Below are positions 1-4,545 of a stretch of DNA of 6,546 bases, in pieces. The notes beneath the pieces were generated by a model that did not search any database, was not told the origin of the DNA, and saw only the letters and a program-made list of their open reading frames with translations. The DNA comes from Anaerolineae bacterium (GTDB taxonomy: Bacteria; Chloroflexota; Anaerolineae; SpSt-600): contig JAPWUT010000101.1 in NCBI GenBank assembly GCA_028275425.1, positions 1 to 6,546 of the forward strand, read 5' to 3'. Both the position numbers and the translations under genes were made by a program. The number at the start of each line of letters is the position of its first letter. Within the stretch, counting starts at the first letter, position 1.

Positions 1-175
1 CCAGAACTTTACCGTCCAGAAATCCGATGTAAAATTCAAGCCCAAGGTCAGTAATGATGTAATGGGTTGTGACCCGCTTTTTGGCGGCGAACTGGTTTAG
101 GGCTGGGTCCCCCACAGCCAGCTCGCAAAAGCGGTGGATGATGCGCTCCATCTGGCTTCCAGCAGTTTTTTCCAT
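1..175 (-). CDS. SCP2 sterol-binding-domain-like protein, 5' part (runs off the left edge)
   Basis: About 58 N-terminal codons are visible. The protein starts MEKTAGSQMERIIHRFCELA and continues to a stretch with TDLGLEFYIGFLDGKV at about residues 43-58. A short amphipathic helix region followed by beta-strands carrying 'TDLGL.F.I.F.DGKV' resembles SCP-2 sterol transfer domains, small lipid-binding folds of about 100-110 residues. In bacteria these occur alone or fused to other domains, and the ligand is usually unknown. The ATG at 173-175 is chosen because a strong AAGGAGG Shine-Dalgarno (181-187) lies 5 bases upstream. The gene follows the TnpB remnant on the same strand with a 10-base gap, and the upstream stop codon overlaps this Shine-Dalgarno. 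No separate promoter was seen in the gap, so transcription probably comes from the remnant's promoter at 593-621. Roughly half of a stand-alone domain lies outside the window, so length and any fused domain are unknown. The family call is by pattern recognition and is moderately sure. Confidence 0.6.
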   Translation of the reverse strand, partial: MEKTAGSQMERIIHRFCELAVGDPALNQFAAKKRVTTHYIITDLGLEFYIGFLDGKVL

Positions 176-177
176 AT

Positions 178-199
178 GCACCTCCTTAACCACAGGTGC
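178..199 (-). promoter_or_regulatory. Hairpin overlapping the Shine-Dalgarno of the SCP2-like gene
   Basis: A perfect 6-bp inverted repeat (GCACCT at 178-183, AGGTGC at 194-199) with a 10-base loop brackets the junction of the two genes. In the minus-strand mRNA the AAGGAGG ribosome-binding site (187-181) lies partly in the loop and partly in the 3' arm. The stop codon of the TnpB remnant (186-188) lies in the loop. A ribosome finishing the remnant would open the hairpin, which would give translational coupling. The stem is short, so a real effect is an inference. Confidence 0.4.
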
Positions 200-563
200 C
201 TTCTACGATGGAGCCGGTTAGGCGTGCTTTGTTATCATCTAAGCTCTTTTTTCGCTTGAAGAAAGGGAAGTTTGCCCTGCCTTCTCGCCAAGCCTCAAGA
301 GCTTTCTCCAGGTCCCGGAAAGCTTCCTGGGGAGCGCATTTGGATACTTCCATCCACCAGGGGGCGTTTTCTCTTTTCCAGCGGTTCCACTCCTTGTGGA
401 GCTGGATGGCAGAAGGGAAAGGGCGGCCTTGCTCCAAAGCTTCCTTCAAGCGGGCCAGGCCCCAGTTGTAGGCGAAGCGTGCAGCCCCGATGTGCTTGGC
501 TAAGGCCATGTGGGCTTTTTGGTTTGGGGCCAGCTCAAAGCGGAAAGCTTGCTTTACTTTCAC
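186..563 (-). pseudogene. tnpB: TnpB (IS200/IS605-family OrfB) N-terminal remnant
   Basis: This 125-residue reading frame matches the N-terminal part of TnpB, the RNA-guided nuclease encoded by IS200/IS605 and IS1341-type elements. Visible hallmarks are the start VKVKQAFRFELAPNQ, the helix motif ARFAYNWGLAR (about residues 28-38), the later KCAPQEAFRDLEKALEAW segment, and FPFFKRKKS...KARLTGSI near the end. Full TnpB proteins have about 370-420 residues. Here the match stops right after RLTGSI and a short unrelated tail (VEGTCG) leads to a stop. The RuvC-like catalytic domain and the zinc ribbon are absent, and no further TnpB sequence occurs in the window, so nuclease activity is not expected. 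The GTG at 561-563 is preferred. It gives the usual MKVKQAF-type start, has GGGAG just upstream, and lies downstream of the predicted transcription start near 586. A TTG at 609-611 would lie upstream of that. The open frame and intact promoter suggest it may still be expressed, with the SCP2-like gene behind it. Confidence 0.8.
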
Positions 564-592
564 CGCTCCCGGCTCCGTCCTGGCTGGAATAG

Positions 593-621
593 ATGATAAT
601 AAAATCGCCAACAGTTGTCAA
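593..621 (-). promoter_or_regulatory. Sigma70-type promoter upstream of the tnpB remnant
   Basis: On the minus strand a perfect -35 box TTGACA (616-621) is followed by exactly 17 bases and a -10 box TATCAT (593-598, one mismatch to TATAAT). The start point would be near 586, giving a leader of about 23 bases before the GTG at 563. This promoter probably serves the tnpB remnant and the SCP2-like gene together. It was found by eye and not tested. Confidence 0.65.
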
Positions 622-639
622 CCCCAACCATTGACCAAA

Positions 640-657
640 GGTCGGCCTTAGCCGACC
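640..657. repeat. Perfect hairpin GGTCGGC-CTTA-GCCGACC
   Basis: A perfect 7-bp stem with a 4-base loop lies about 20 bp upstream of the promoter for the tnpB remnant. Its position, upstream of a tnpB-only frame, fits a left-end subterminal hairpin of an IS200/IS605-type element. No T-run follows on either strand, so it does not look like an intrinsic terminator. The IS-end reading is an inference. Confidence 0.45.
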
Positions 658-717
658 ATAATTAAAGCGTGGGTAGAAGGGGCATGGGGGGTGTGCTTTT
701 CTGACCTAACCCCCTGA

Positions 718-742
718 CCCCCTTCCCTGCGAGGGAAGGGGG
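718..742. repeat. Perfect GC-rich palindrome, probable dispersed repeat
   Basis: The arms CCCCCTTCCCT (718-728) and AGGGAAGGGGG (732-742) pair perfectly over 11 bp around a GCG loop. The preceding bases, TGACCTAACCCCCTGACC (702-719), form a run of ACCC-type words. From general knowledge, very similar 'CCTAACCCCCT...CCCTTCCCT...AGGGAAGGGGG' palindromes are scattered through some Chloroflexota and cyanobacterial genomes as non-coding repeats. I could not check that here. An A-run follows on the plus strand and there is no T-tract on the minus strand, so a terminator function is not evident. Confidence 0.6.
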
Positions 743-776
743 AAAATTTGAGAGAACTCTTCGTCTCTAAGAGGGG

Positions 777-870
777 CAAAACGCTGGCGAACCCCAAGCC
801 AACGAGGGTGGGAAACGGGGGGTCCAGGGGGGCGAAGCCCCCATGGCGGGGGGTTTGGGGGGTGTCCCCC
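777..870. repeat. GC-rich ~95-bp direct repeat, copy A
   Basis: Copy A runs from CAAAACGCTGGCGAAC to GGTGTCCCCC and matches copy B (929-1023) at roughly 85% by eye, with a period of 152-153 bp. The core GGTCCAGGGGGGCGAAGCCC and what follows is identical in both copies. It folds into a strong hairpin at 824-846: CCA/TGG and GGGGGC/GCCCCC around a GAA loop, with one G-A mismatch. Reading frames through it are repeat-derived and not credible genes. The arrangement suggests a REP- or MITE-like non-coding element. Confidence 0.8.
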
Positions 871-928
871 ACAAATTCAAAAGAGGGAGCGAGTTGCCCA
901 CCCCTGCAACCCCGCCACGAGTGGGACC

Positions 929-1023
929 CAAAACGCTGGCAAACCCTCAGCCCACGAGGGTGGGAAAACGAGGGGTCCAGGGGGGCGAAGCCCCCATGGC
1001 GGGGGGTTGGGGTGTGTGCCCCC
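929..1023. repeat. GC-rich ~95-bp direct repeat, copy B
   Basis: This is the second copy of the unit, in the same orientation as copy A, ending 8 bp before the feoB stop codon. Similarity to the decayed third copy (3413-3475) extends leftwards to about 915, through CCACGAGTGGGACCCAAAAC, so this copy may keep more of the original left end than copy A. Its hairpin at 977-999 (CCA, GGGGGC, GAA loop, GCCCCC, TGG) is the first strong structure met by transcripts leaving feoB. Confidence 0.8.
964..999 (-). terminator. Possible transcription end of the feo operon at the repeat hairpin
   Basis: Read from the minus strand, the repeat hairpin (999-977) becomes GGGGGC-TTC-GCCCCC with flanking CCA/TGG, about 33 bases after the feoB stop. 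It is followed after about ten bases by a TTTT tract within CGTTTTCCC. The stem is strong but the T-tract is short and displaced, so this is only a weak terminator candidate. The structure is plain to see, but the function is uncertain. Confidence 0.3.
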
Positions 1024-1031
1024 TAGAACAT

Positions 1032-3077
1032 TTAAAAGGGGAAAACGTGGTAGACGAGAATTCCGGCTGCAAAGGAAAGAGCCAGATAAAACCCAATCAC
1101 CAGAAAAGTCCAACGCCAGCTACCCAACTCCTGCCGCATTGCCGAAACAGTAGCTACGCAAGGGATAAAAAGCATCTCCATCACTAAAAAAGCAAAGCCT
1201 GCCTTGGGTGGAACGGCTTTACCTAAAACAGAAGCCAAGGCCTCTTCCCCAGCCCCGTAGAGGACACCTAAAGTGGCTACGGCATTTTCTTTAGCCACAA
1301 AGCTCGTCAGAAGGGCCACCACCATCCGGGAATCCAGCCCGGCAAGGCGCCCCAAAGGCTCAAGGATAACCCCTAATTTGGCTAAGAAACTCCCCTCAAT
1401 TGAGCCAGTAGGCCAATAAGAAAGTGCCCATACCACAACCGATACCGCCAGGATGACCGTACCCGCCTTCCTCAAAAAAGAGGCTACCCTATGCCAAACT
1501 TCAAGGCCAATAGTTCGGAAGTTCGGGTAATGATAAAGGGGCAATTCCATGATGAAGGGCAAGCGCTCCCCCTTGAAGAGCAAAGAGTTCATCGCTTTGC
1601 CTACCAGGGCCAAAATCGCCAAGTTCAGCAAGATTAGGCCCCAAGAAACCAAGAAGGCCCTTTCGCCGAAAAACACCGGGGTAAGGAAGACCAGCACCGC
1701 CATCCTGGCACTACAGGGGATAAAAGGGGTTAGGAAAATCGTTAGGAGGCGGGCCCTCTTCTCTTCAATTATCCGAGAGCCTAAGACCGCAGGGACGTTG
1801 CACCCAAAGCCCAGGAAAAGGGGCAGGAAAGACTTCCCATGCAGCCCCATCCAGTGCATGAACCTATCCATCACATAAGCTGCCCTGGCCAGGTAGCCTA
1901 CATCCTCCAACAAACCGAACACGGCGAAAAAGACGGTTAAGATTGGGAAGAAAGAGAGGACAGTCCCTATACCGCCTATGATTCCATCCACCACCAGGCC
2001 ATTGAGCCAAGCAGGAGCCCCCAAAAAGCTCAGCCAGGAAGAAGCCAAGTTAGCCAACGAAGCTATTACGCTCTCCTCAAGCCAGCTTTGAATGGGCGAG
2101 CCGATTGTGTAAGTGAGCCAGAAGATGGCCCCAAGGACCAATGCCATGACCACAAGGCCCCAAAATGGGTGAGTAGCTACTCGGTCAAGGCGCTCGGTTA
2201 GGCTTACAGGGCCCATGCGCGGCTCTTCCACCGCCGCCTTAACCAACTTCCTAATCCATTCGTAACGACCCCCGGCTATGTCCAGAATCGCATCTTCGTG
2301 CCCTTTGAGCAAGGCGCTTATTTCTCCCCATTTGTCTTTATCAACCCAGCCTTTCACCAGCTCCGTAACCTCACTATCCCCCTCCAAAAGCTTTATCGCT
2401 ACCCAATCAAGCGGGTACGGTTCAGGGATTAAGCCGTTCATAAGCTCACGGAGCTTTTCCAAAATGGGCTTATGGGCCTCTTTTATTTCCGGCTGCCTGG
2501 GGTTATATGGAACGATGCCCTCCGCCAGCCCGATTACGGCCTCCAGGAGCTCCTTCACTCCCTGGTTCTTTGAAGCCACCATTGGGACTACAGGTATACC
2601 CAGTTTAGCCTGAAGGATTTGAACATCTATCCGGTAACCTTGCTGCTCGGCCACATCCATCATGTTTAGCCCCAAGACTACCGGAGAGGGGAGAAGGAGG
2701 AGTTCGGCCACAAGGTAAAGGCTGCGCTCCAAAGTTGCTGCATTCACTATAGCCACTACTACATCCGGCCTTTCCTTGACTATGTAATCCCTGGCAATCC
2801 TTTCCTCTATGGAATTCGCCGTTAAGCTGTAAGTTCCGGGCAAATCCACGATATGCATGAGGTAATTTCCGTAACGGCAACGCCCGCTCTTCTTCTCCAC
2901 TGTCTTTCCGGGCCAATTTCCCACGTGTTGGGAAAGGCCGGTAAGCATATTGAAGACGGTGGATTTGCCCACGTTGGGTTGCCCGGCAAGGGCAACCCTC
3001 AGGACTTTCTCCCCGGCCCGTGGCTTTACCATAATTTCAGGTACTTCTTCAACTCTTAGCGGCTGATGGGAGTTCAT
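1032..3077 (-). CDS. feoB: Ferrous iron transport protein B (FeoB)
   Basis: FeoB is the inner-membrane Fe(II) uptake protein, with a cytosolic GTPase domain joined to a polytopic channel domain. All G motifs are visible: G1 GQPNVGKST (32-40), G2 threonine T59 within GNWPGKTVEKK, G3 DLPG (78-81), G4 NMMD (138-141) and G5 ASK (168-170). A helical regulatory/stalk segment spans about 180-290, then SLTERLDRVATHPFWG leads into roughly nine or ten hydrophobic segments. The two conserved gate motifs are present, GFGCNVPA around C426 and FIPCVATVSAMRQE around C640, as are FIPCSAR and SFVAKENAVATLG. The protein has 681 residues, somewhat shorter than the ~770 of E. coli FeoB, with nothing essential visibly missing. 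The ATG at 3075-3077 is preceded by GGAGG 7 bases upstream and overlaps the feoA stop (ATGA), so the pair is translationally coupled. It is probably iron-repressed through the operator upstream of feoA. Confidence 0.97.
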   Translation of the reverse strand: MNSHQPLRVEEVPEIMVKPRAGEKVLRVALAGQPNVGKSTVFNMLTGLSQHVGNWPGKTVEKKSGRCRYGNYLMHIVDLPGTYSLTANSIEERIARDYIVKERPDVVVAIVNAATLERSLYLVAELLLLPSPVVLGLNMMDVAEQQGYRIDVQILQAKLGIPVVPMVASKNQGVKELLEAVIGLAEGIVPYNPRQPEIKEAHKPILEKLRELMNGLIPEPYPLDWVAIKLLEGDSEVTELVKGWVDKDKWGEISALLKGHEDAILDIAGGRYEWIRKLVKAAVEEPRMGPVSLTERLDRVATHPFWGLVVMALVLGAIFWLTYTIGSPIQSWLEESVIASLANLASSWLSFLGAPAWLNGLVVDGIIGGIGTVLSFFPILTVFFAVFGLLEDVGYLARAAYVMDRFMHWMGLHGKSFLPLFLGFGCNVPAVLGSRIIEEKRARLLTIFLTPFIPCSARMAVLVFLTPVFFGERAFLVSWGLILLNLAILALVGKAMNSLLFKGERLPFIMELPLYHYPNFRTIGLEVWHRVASFLRKAGTVILAVSVVVWALSYWPTGSIEGSFLAKLGVILEPLGRLAGLDSRMVVALLTSFVAKENAVATLGVLYGAGEEALASVLGKAVPPKAGFAFLVMEMLFIPCVATVSAMRQELGSWRWTFLVIGFYLALSFAAGILVYHVFPF

Positions 3078-3319
3078 GCTGAATCCTCCACCAGGACCTT
3101 AGCGGCCTCCCCTCGCCCTAAGGCAAGGTAAGAGCCTTTTATTCGGATGATAATTGGGCCATGCTGCGGGTTTCTGATAACCTCCACTTCTGCGCCGGGG
3201 ACAAGCCCCAGAGAAGCCACCCTGGCCACGAAACCCTTTCCGCCACTCAGCTCCTTCACAATAGCCTTTTCCCCAGCCTTCAAATCAACCAGCGGTTTGA
3301 GGGAATTTGCGGCTTCCAT
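3074..3319 (-). CDS. feoA: Ferrous iron transport protein A (FeoA)
   Basis: This is an 81-residue SH3-like cytosolic protein that supports FeoB-dependent Fe(II) uptake. The sequence shows the family pattern: PLVDLKAGEKAIVKELSGG (9-27), then VARVASLGLVPGAEVEVI (32-49) and a C-terminal IRIKGSYLALGRGEAAKVLV stretch. The length is normal for stand-alone FeoA (about 75-85). The ATG at 3317-3319 has an AAGGGAG-type ribosome-binding site at 3327-3333. The gene is first in the operon, and its TGA (3074-3076) overlaps the feoB ATG by the ATGA arrangement. No feoC-like gene is present between or after the two genes within the window. Confidence 0.95.
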   Translation of the reverse strand: MEAANSLKPLVDLKAGEKAIVKELSGGKGFVARVASLGLVPGAEVEVIRNPQHGPIIIRIKGSYLALGRGEAAKVLVEDSA

Positions 3320-3338
3320 TTTTGTTCTCCCTTTTGCG

Positions 3339-3357
3339 AATGATTTGCATTATCATT
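3339..3357 (-). promoter_or_regulatory. Fur-type iron operator for feoAB
   Basis: The 19-base site AATGATTTGCATTATCATT is an inverted repeat with perfect 6-base outer arms (AATGAT / ATCATT). On the feo strand its core reads TGATAAT-G-CAAATCA, which agrees at 11 of 14 arm positions with the Fur 7-1-7 consensus TGATAAT-N-ATTATCA. It overlaps the last three bases of the -10 box and covers the predicted transcription start. A Fur-Fe(II) dimer bound there would block initiation. A related metalloregulator (a Fur paralogue or a DtxR-family protein) cannot be excluded from the site alone. Confidence 0.75.
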
Positions 3358-3383
3358 ATAACAGGCTGGAAGGGGAAAGTCAA
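3355..3383 (-). promoter_or_regulatory. Sigma70-type promoter of feoAB
   Basis: On the minus strand the -35 box TTGACT (3378-3383) is separated by exactly 17 bases from a perfect -10 box TATAAT (3355-3360). The predicted start near 3348 gives a leader of about 28 bases before feoA. That leader contains the feoA ribosome-binding site and is mostly covered by the Fur-type operator. Confidence 0.8.
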
Positions 3384-3412
3384 GGCCATGTGAGTGGTGT
3401 GCTTCAGAATCG

Positions 3413-3475
3413 TAACCCCCCTTTGCCCGCCCCTGTTAACTTAGGGTTTGCTGAGGTTTTGGGTCCCACACGTGG
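3413..3475 (-). repeat. Decayed inverted third copy of the GC-rich repeat
   Basis: Read on the minus strand, 3475 to 3413 aligns without gaps to 915-977 of copy B at about 46 of 63 positions (roughly 73%, counted by eye). The alignment includes the shared words GTGGGACCCAAAAC and GCAAACCCT. The strong hairpin half is missing. Directly before it on the plus strand, GGTGTGCTT (3396-3404) followed by TAACCCCC repeats the word pair found at 690-715. It fills most of the space between the two divergent promoters. Confidence 0.55.
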
Positions 3476-3530
3476 CCGGGTTGCTGAGGCATAACCACTG
3501 ATTTTTTGGCACATCAACGGCTCGCCTGCC

Positions 3531-3559
3531 TTGAAAGCTTTCGCACCCTGTTATATAAT
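3531..3559 (+). promoter_or_regulatory. Sigma70-type promoter of the moxR operon
   Basis: The -35 box TTGAAA (3531-3536) is followed by exactly 17 bases and a perfect -10 box TATAAT (3554-3559). The start point would be near 3566, only about 12 bases before the moxR ATG. This rules out an upstream ATG at 3506 as the start of translation from this promoter. No Fur-like site overlaps it. Confidence 0.75.
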
Positions 3560-3577
3560 TGGGTGGAACAAGAAGCG

Positions 3578-4528
3578 ATGGAGAAAAGGGTGGAAAATTT
3601 CGCTCGGAAAGTCCAGGAAAGCGTTGAGAAGGTCATCTTCGGCAAAGCGTGGGAGGTCCGCCTTGTAATCTTGGCCCTCCTTTGCCAAGGACATGTCCTC
3701 ATAGAAGATGTCCCCGGTGTAGGTAAAACGATGCTGGCCAGGGCTATAGCCAAATCCATAGGGTGCCAATTCCGACGAATTCAATTCACCCCGGATATGC
3801 TCCCCAGCGATATAACTGGGGTTACAGTTTACAACCAGAAGACGGGAGAGTTTGAGTTCCGCCCCGGCCCCATCATGGCCAACATAATCTTGGCCGATGA
3901 GATAAACCGGGCTACCCCTAAAACTCAAGCCGCCCTCTTAGAAGCCATGGAAGAACGCCAGATAACAGTAGATGGCGTAACCCACCCTTTACCCAACCCC
4001 TTCATGGTCCTGGCCACCCAGAACCCCATAGAATACGAGGGAACTTTCCCCCTACCAGAAGCCCAGCTTGACCGATTCATGATGCGGATAAGCCTCGGTT
4101 ACCCGCCATTTGATGAGGAGGTAAGAGTCCTTGAAGCCCAGCAGTTCCGCCACCCTATTGAGCGGACGGAGCAAGTGGTGACCCTGGAGGAGCTTAGAGA
4201 GGCACAAGAGGTGGTCAAGGGGGTATACGTAAGCGAGGAAATAAAGCGATACATCGTTGATTTGGTGGGGGCTACCCGTAAGCACCCCGATGTTTACCTT
4301 GGGGCAAGCCCAAGGGGAAGCCTCGCCCTGTACAAAGCAAGCCAAGCTTTGGCAGCAATCTCCGGCCGTGATTACGTAATACCCGATGACGTTAAAGCTC
4401 TGGCCATACCTGTTCTGGCGCACCGCCTCATCCTAACTCCTTCTGCCAGGGTTAAGGAAGTAAAGCCAAGCCAGGTCATTGAAGAAATCCTCTACTACCT
4501 CCCCGCCCCGGGGGCAAAACCACTCTAA
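3578..4528 (+). CDS. MoxR-family AAA+ ATPase
   Basis: This 316-residue protein is a MoxR-type AAA+ ATPase (AAA_3 class). The family acts as a cytosolic chaperone-like machine that matures or activates partner complexes, often through VWA-domain proteins. Motifs are Walker A EDVPGVGKT (43-51), the FTPDMLPSDITG segment (70-81), Walker B ILADEINRA (DE at 107-108), sensor 1 LATQNP (N149), the LDRF element (164-167) and sensor 2 GASPR (R246), followed by the C-terminal lid. It is full length for the family. The ATG at 3578 is chosen over the in-frame ATG at 3506, because the earlier start lies upstream of the promoter and adds 24 residues not expected for MoxR. The ribosome-binding site is weak (GGTGGA at 3562-3567). 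The usual neighbours, DUF58 and VWA-domain genes, are not adjacent here. The next gene, 14 bases on, is a radical SAM protein, so the client is unknown. Confidence 0.93.
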   Translation: MEKRVENFARKVQESVEKVIFGKAWEVRLVILALLCQGHVLIEDVPGVGKTMLARAIAKSIGCQFRRIQFTPDMLPSDITGVTVYNQKTGEFEFRPGPIMANIILADEINRATPKTQAALLEAMEERQITVDGVTHPLPNPFMVLATQNPIEYEGTFPLPEAQLDRFMMRISLGYPPFDEEVRVLEAQQFRHPIERTEQVVTLEELREAQEVVKGVYVSEEIKRYIVDLVGATRKHPDVYLGASPRGSLALYKASQALAAISGRDYVIPDDVKALAIPVLAHRLILTPSARVKEVKPSQVIEEILYYLPAPGAKPL

Positions 4529-4531
4529 CAC

Positions 4532-4545
4532 GGAGGTGAAAGTTG
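4532..4545 (+). promoter_or_regulatory. Ribosome-binding site that fixes a TTG start
   Basis: GGAGGTGA (4532-4539) lies in the 14-base gap after the moxR stop, with the GGAGG core 6 bases before TTG at 4543-4545. The strong site and the fit of the protein's N-terminus (PNPDLILLHPP, the first beta-strand of the B12-binding fold) support the rare TTG as the true start. The next in-frame ATG, at residue 39, would remove that strand. Confidence 0.8.

Larger units (their letters stand above)
186..657 (-). mobile_element. Decayed IS200/IS605-type (tnpB-only) element, 5' portion
   Basis: This span covers the tnpB remnant, its promoter and an upstream hairpin that could be the element's left-end structure. 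IS200/IS605 elements lack terminal inverted repeats and instead carry subterminal hairpins bound by the transposase TnpA. No tnpA is present, so this would have been a non-autonomous tnpB-only element. The right part, with most of tnpB and the right-end hairpin, has been lost. The true boundaries cannot be set from this sequence alone: the left limit is the hairpin and the right limit is where TnpB similarity ends. Confidence 0.45.

Noticed and set aside
593..607. TGATAATAAAATCGC as a Fur site at the tnpB promoter
   Set aside because: Only one half matches the consensus (TGATAAT). The other half has almost no agreement, and the match arises from the AT-rich -10 region.
564..611. TTG at 609-611 as the start of the tnpB remnant
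   Set aside because: It lies between the -35 and -10 boxes of the predicted promoter, and the extra 16 residues do not resemble TnpB. The GTG at 561-563 restores the usual start.
748..1026. Plus-strand open frame of 92 codons (and overlapping frames on both strands) across the repeats
   Set aside because: The translation is low-complexity and simply repeats SRGAKPPWRGV because it crosses both repeat copies. No ribosome-binding site or family resemblance was seen. Such frames are a common false call on GC-rich palindromic repeats.
2605..2916. Minus-strand open frame of 103 codons in another frame of feoB, and several plus-strand frames opposite feoB, moxR and the radical SAM gene
   Set aside because: All overlap well-supported conserved genes in other frames. 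Their translations are serine/proline- or glycine-rich without any recognisable domain.
3444..3489. Pair of GGGTTTGCTGAGG / GGGTTGCTGAGG words 34 bp apart as tandem operators or a CRISPR-like array
   Set aside because: There are only two copies with one gap, partly inside the decayed repeat. There is no regular array of repeats and spacers anywhere in the window.
3477..3517. Stem-loop followed by TTTTTT on the plus strand, as a terminator
   Set aside because: The stem is short and bulged (GGTT/AACC plus GC/GC), the T-run is displaced by four bases, and no plus-strand gene lies upstream to be terminated.
3506..3577. Upstream in-frame ATG as the moxR start
   Set aside because: It lies upstream of the TTGAAA-N17-TATAAT promoter and adds 24 residues not typical of MoxR, while the ATG at 3578 gives a normal N-terminus.
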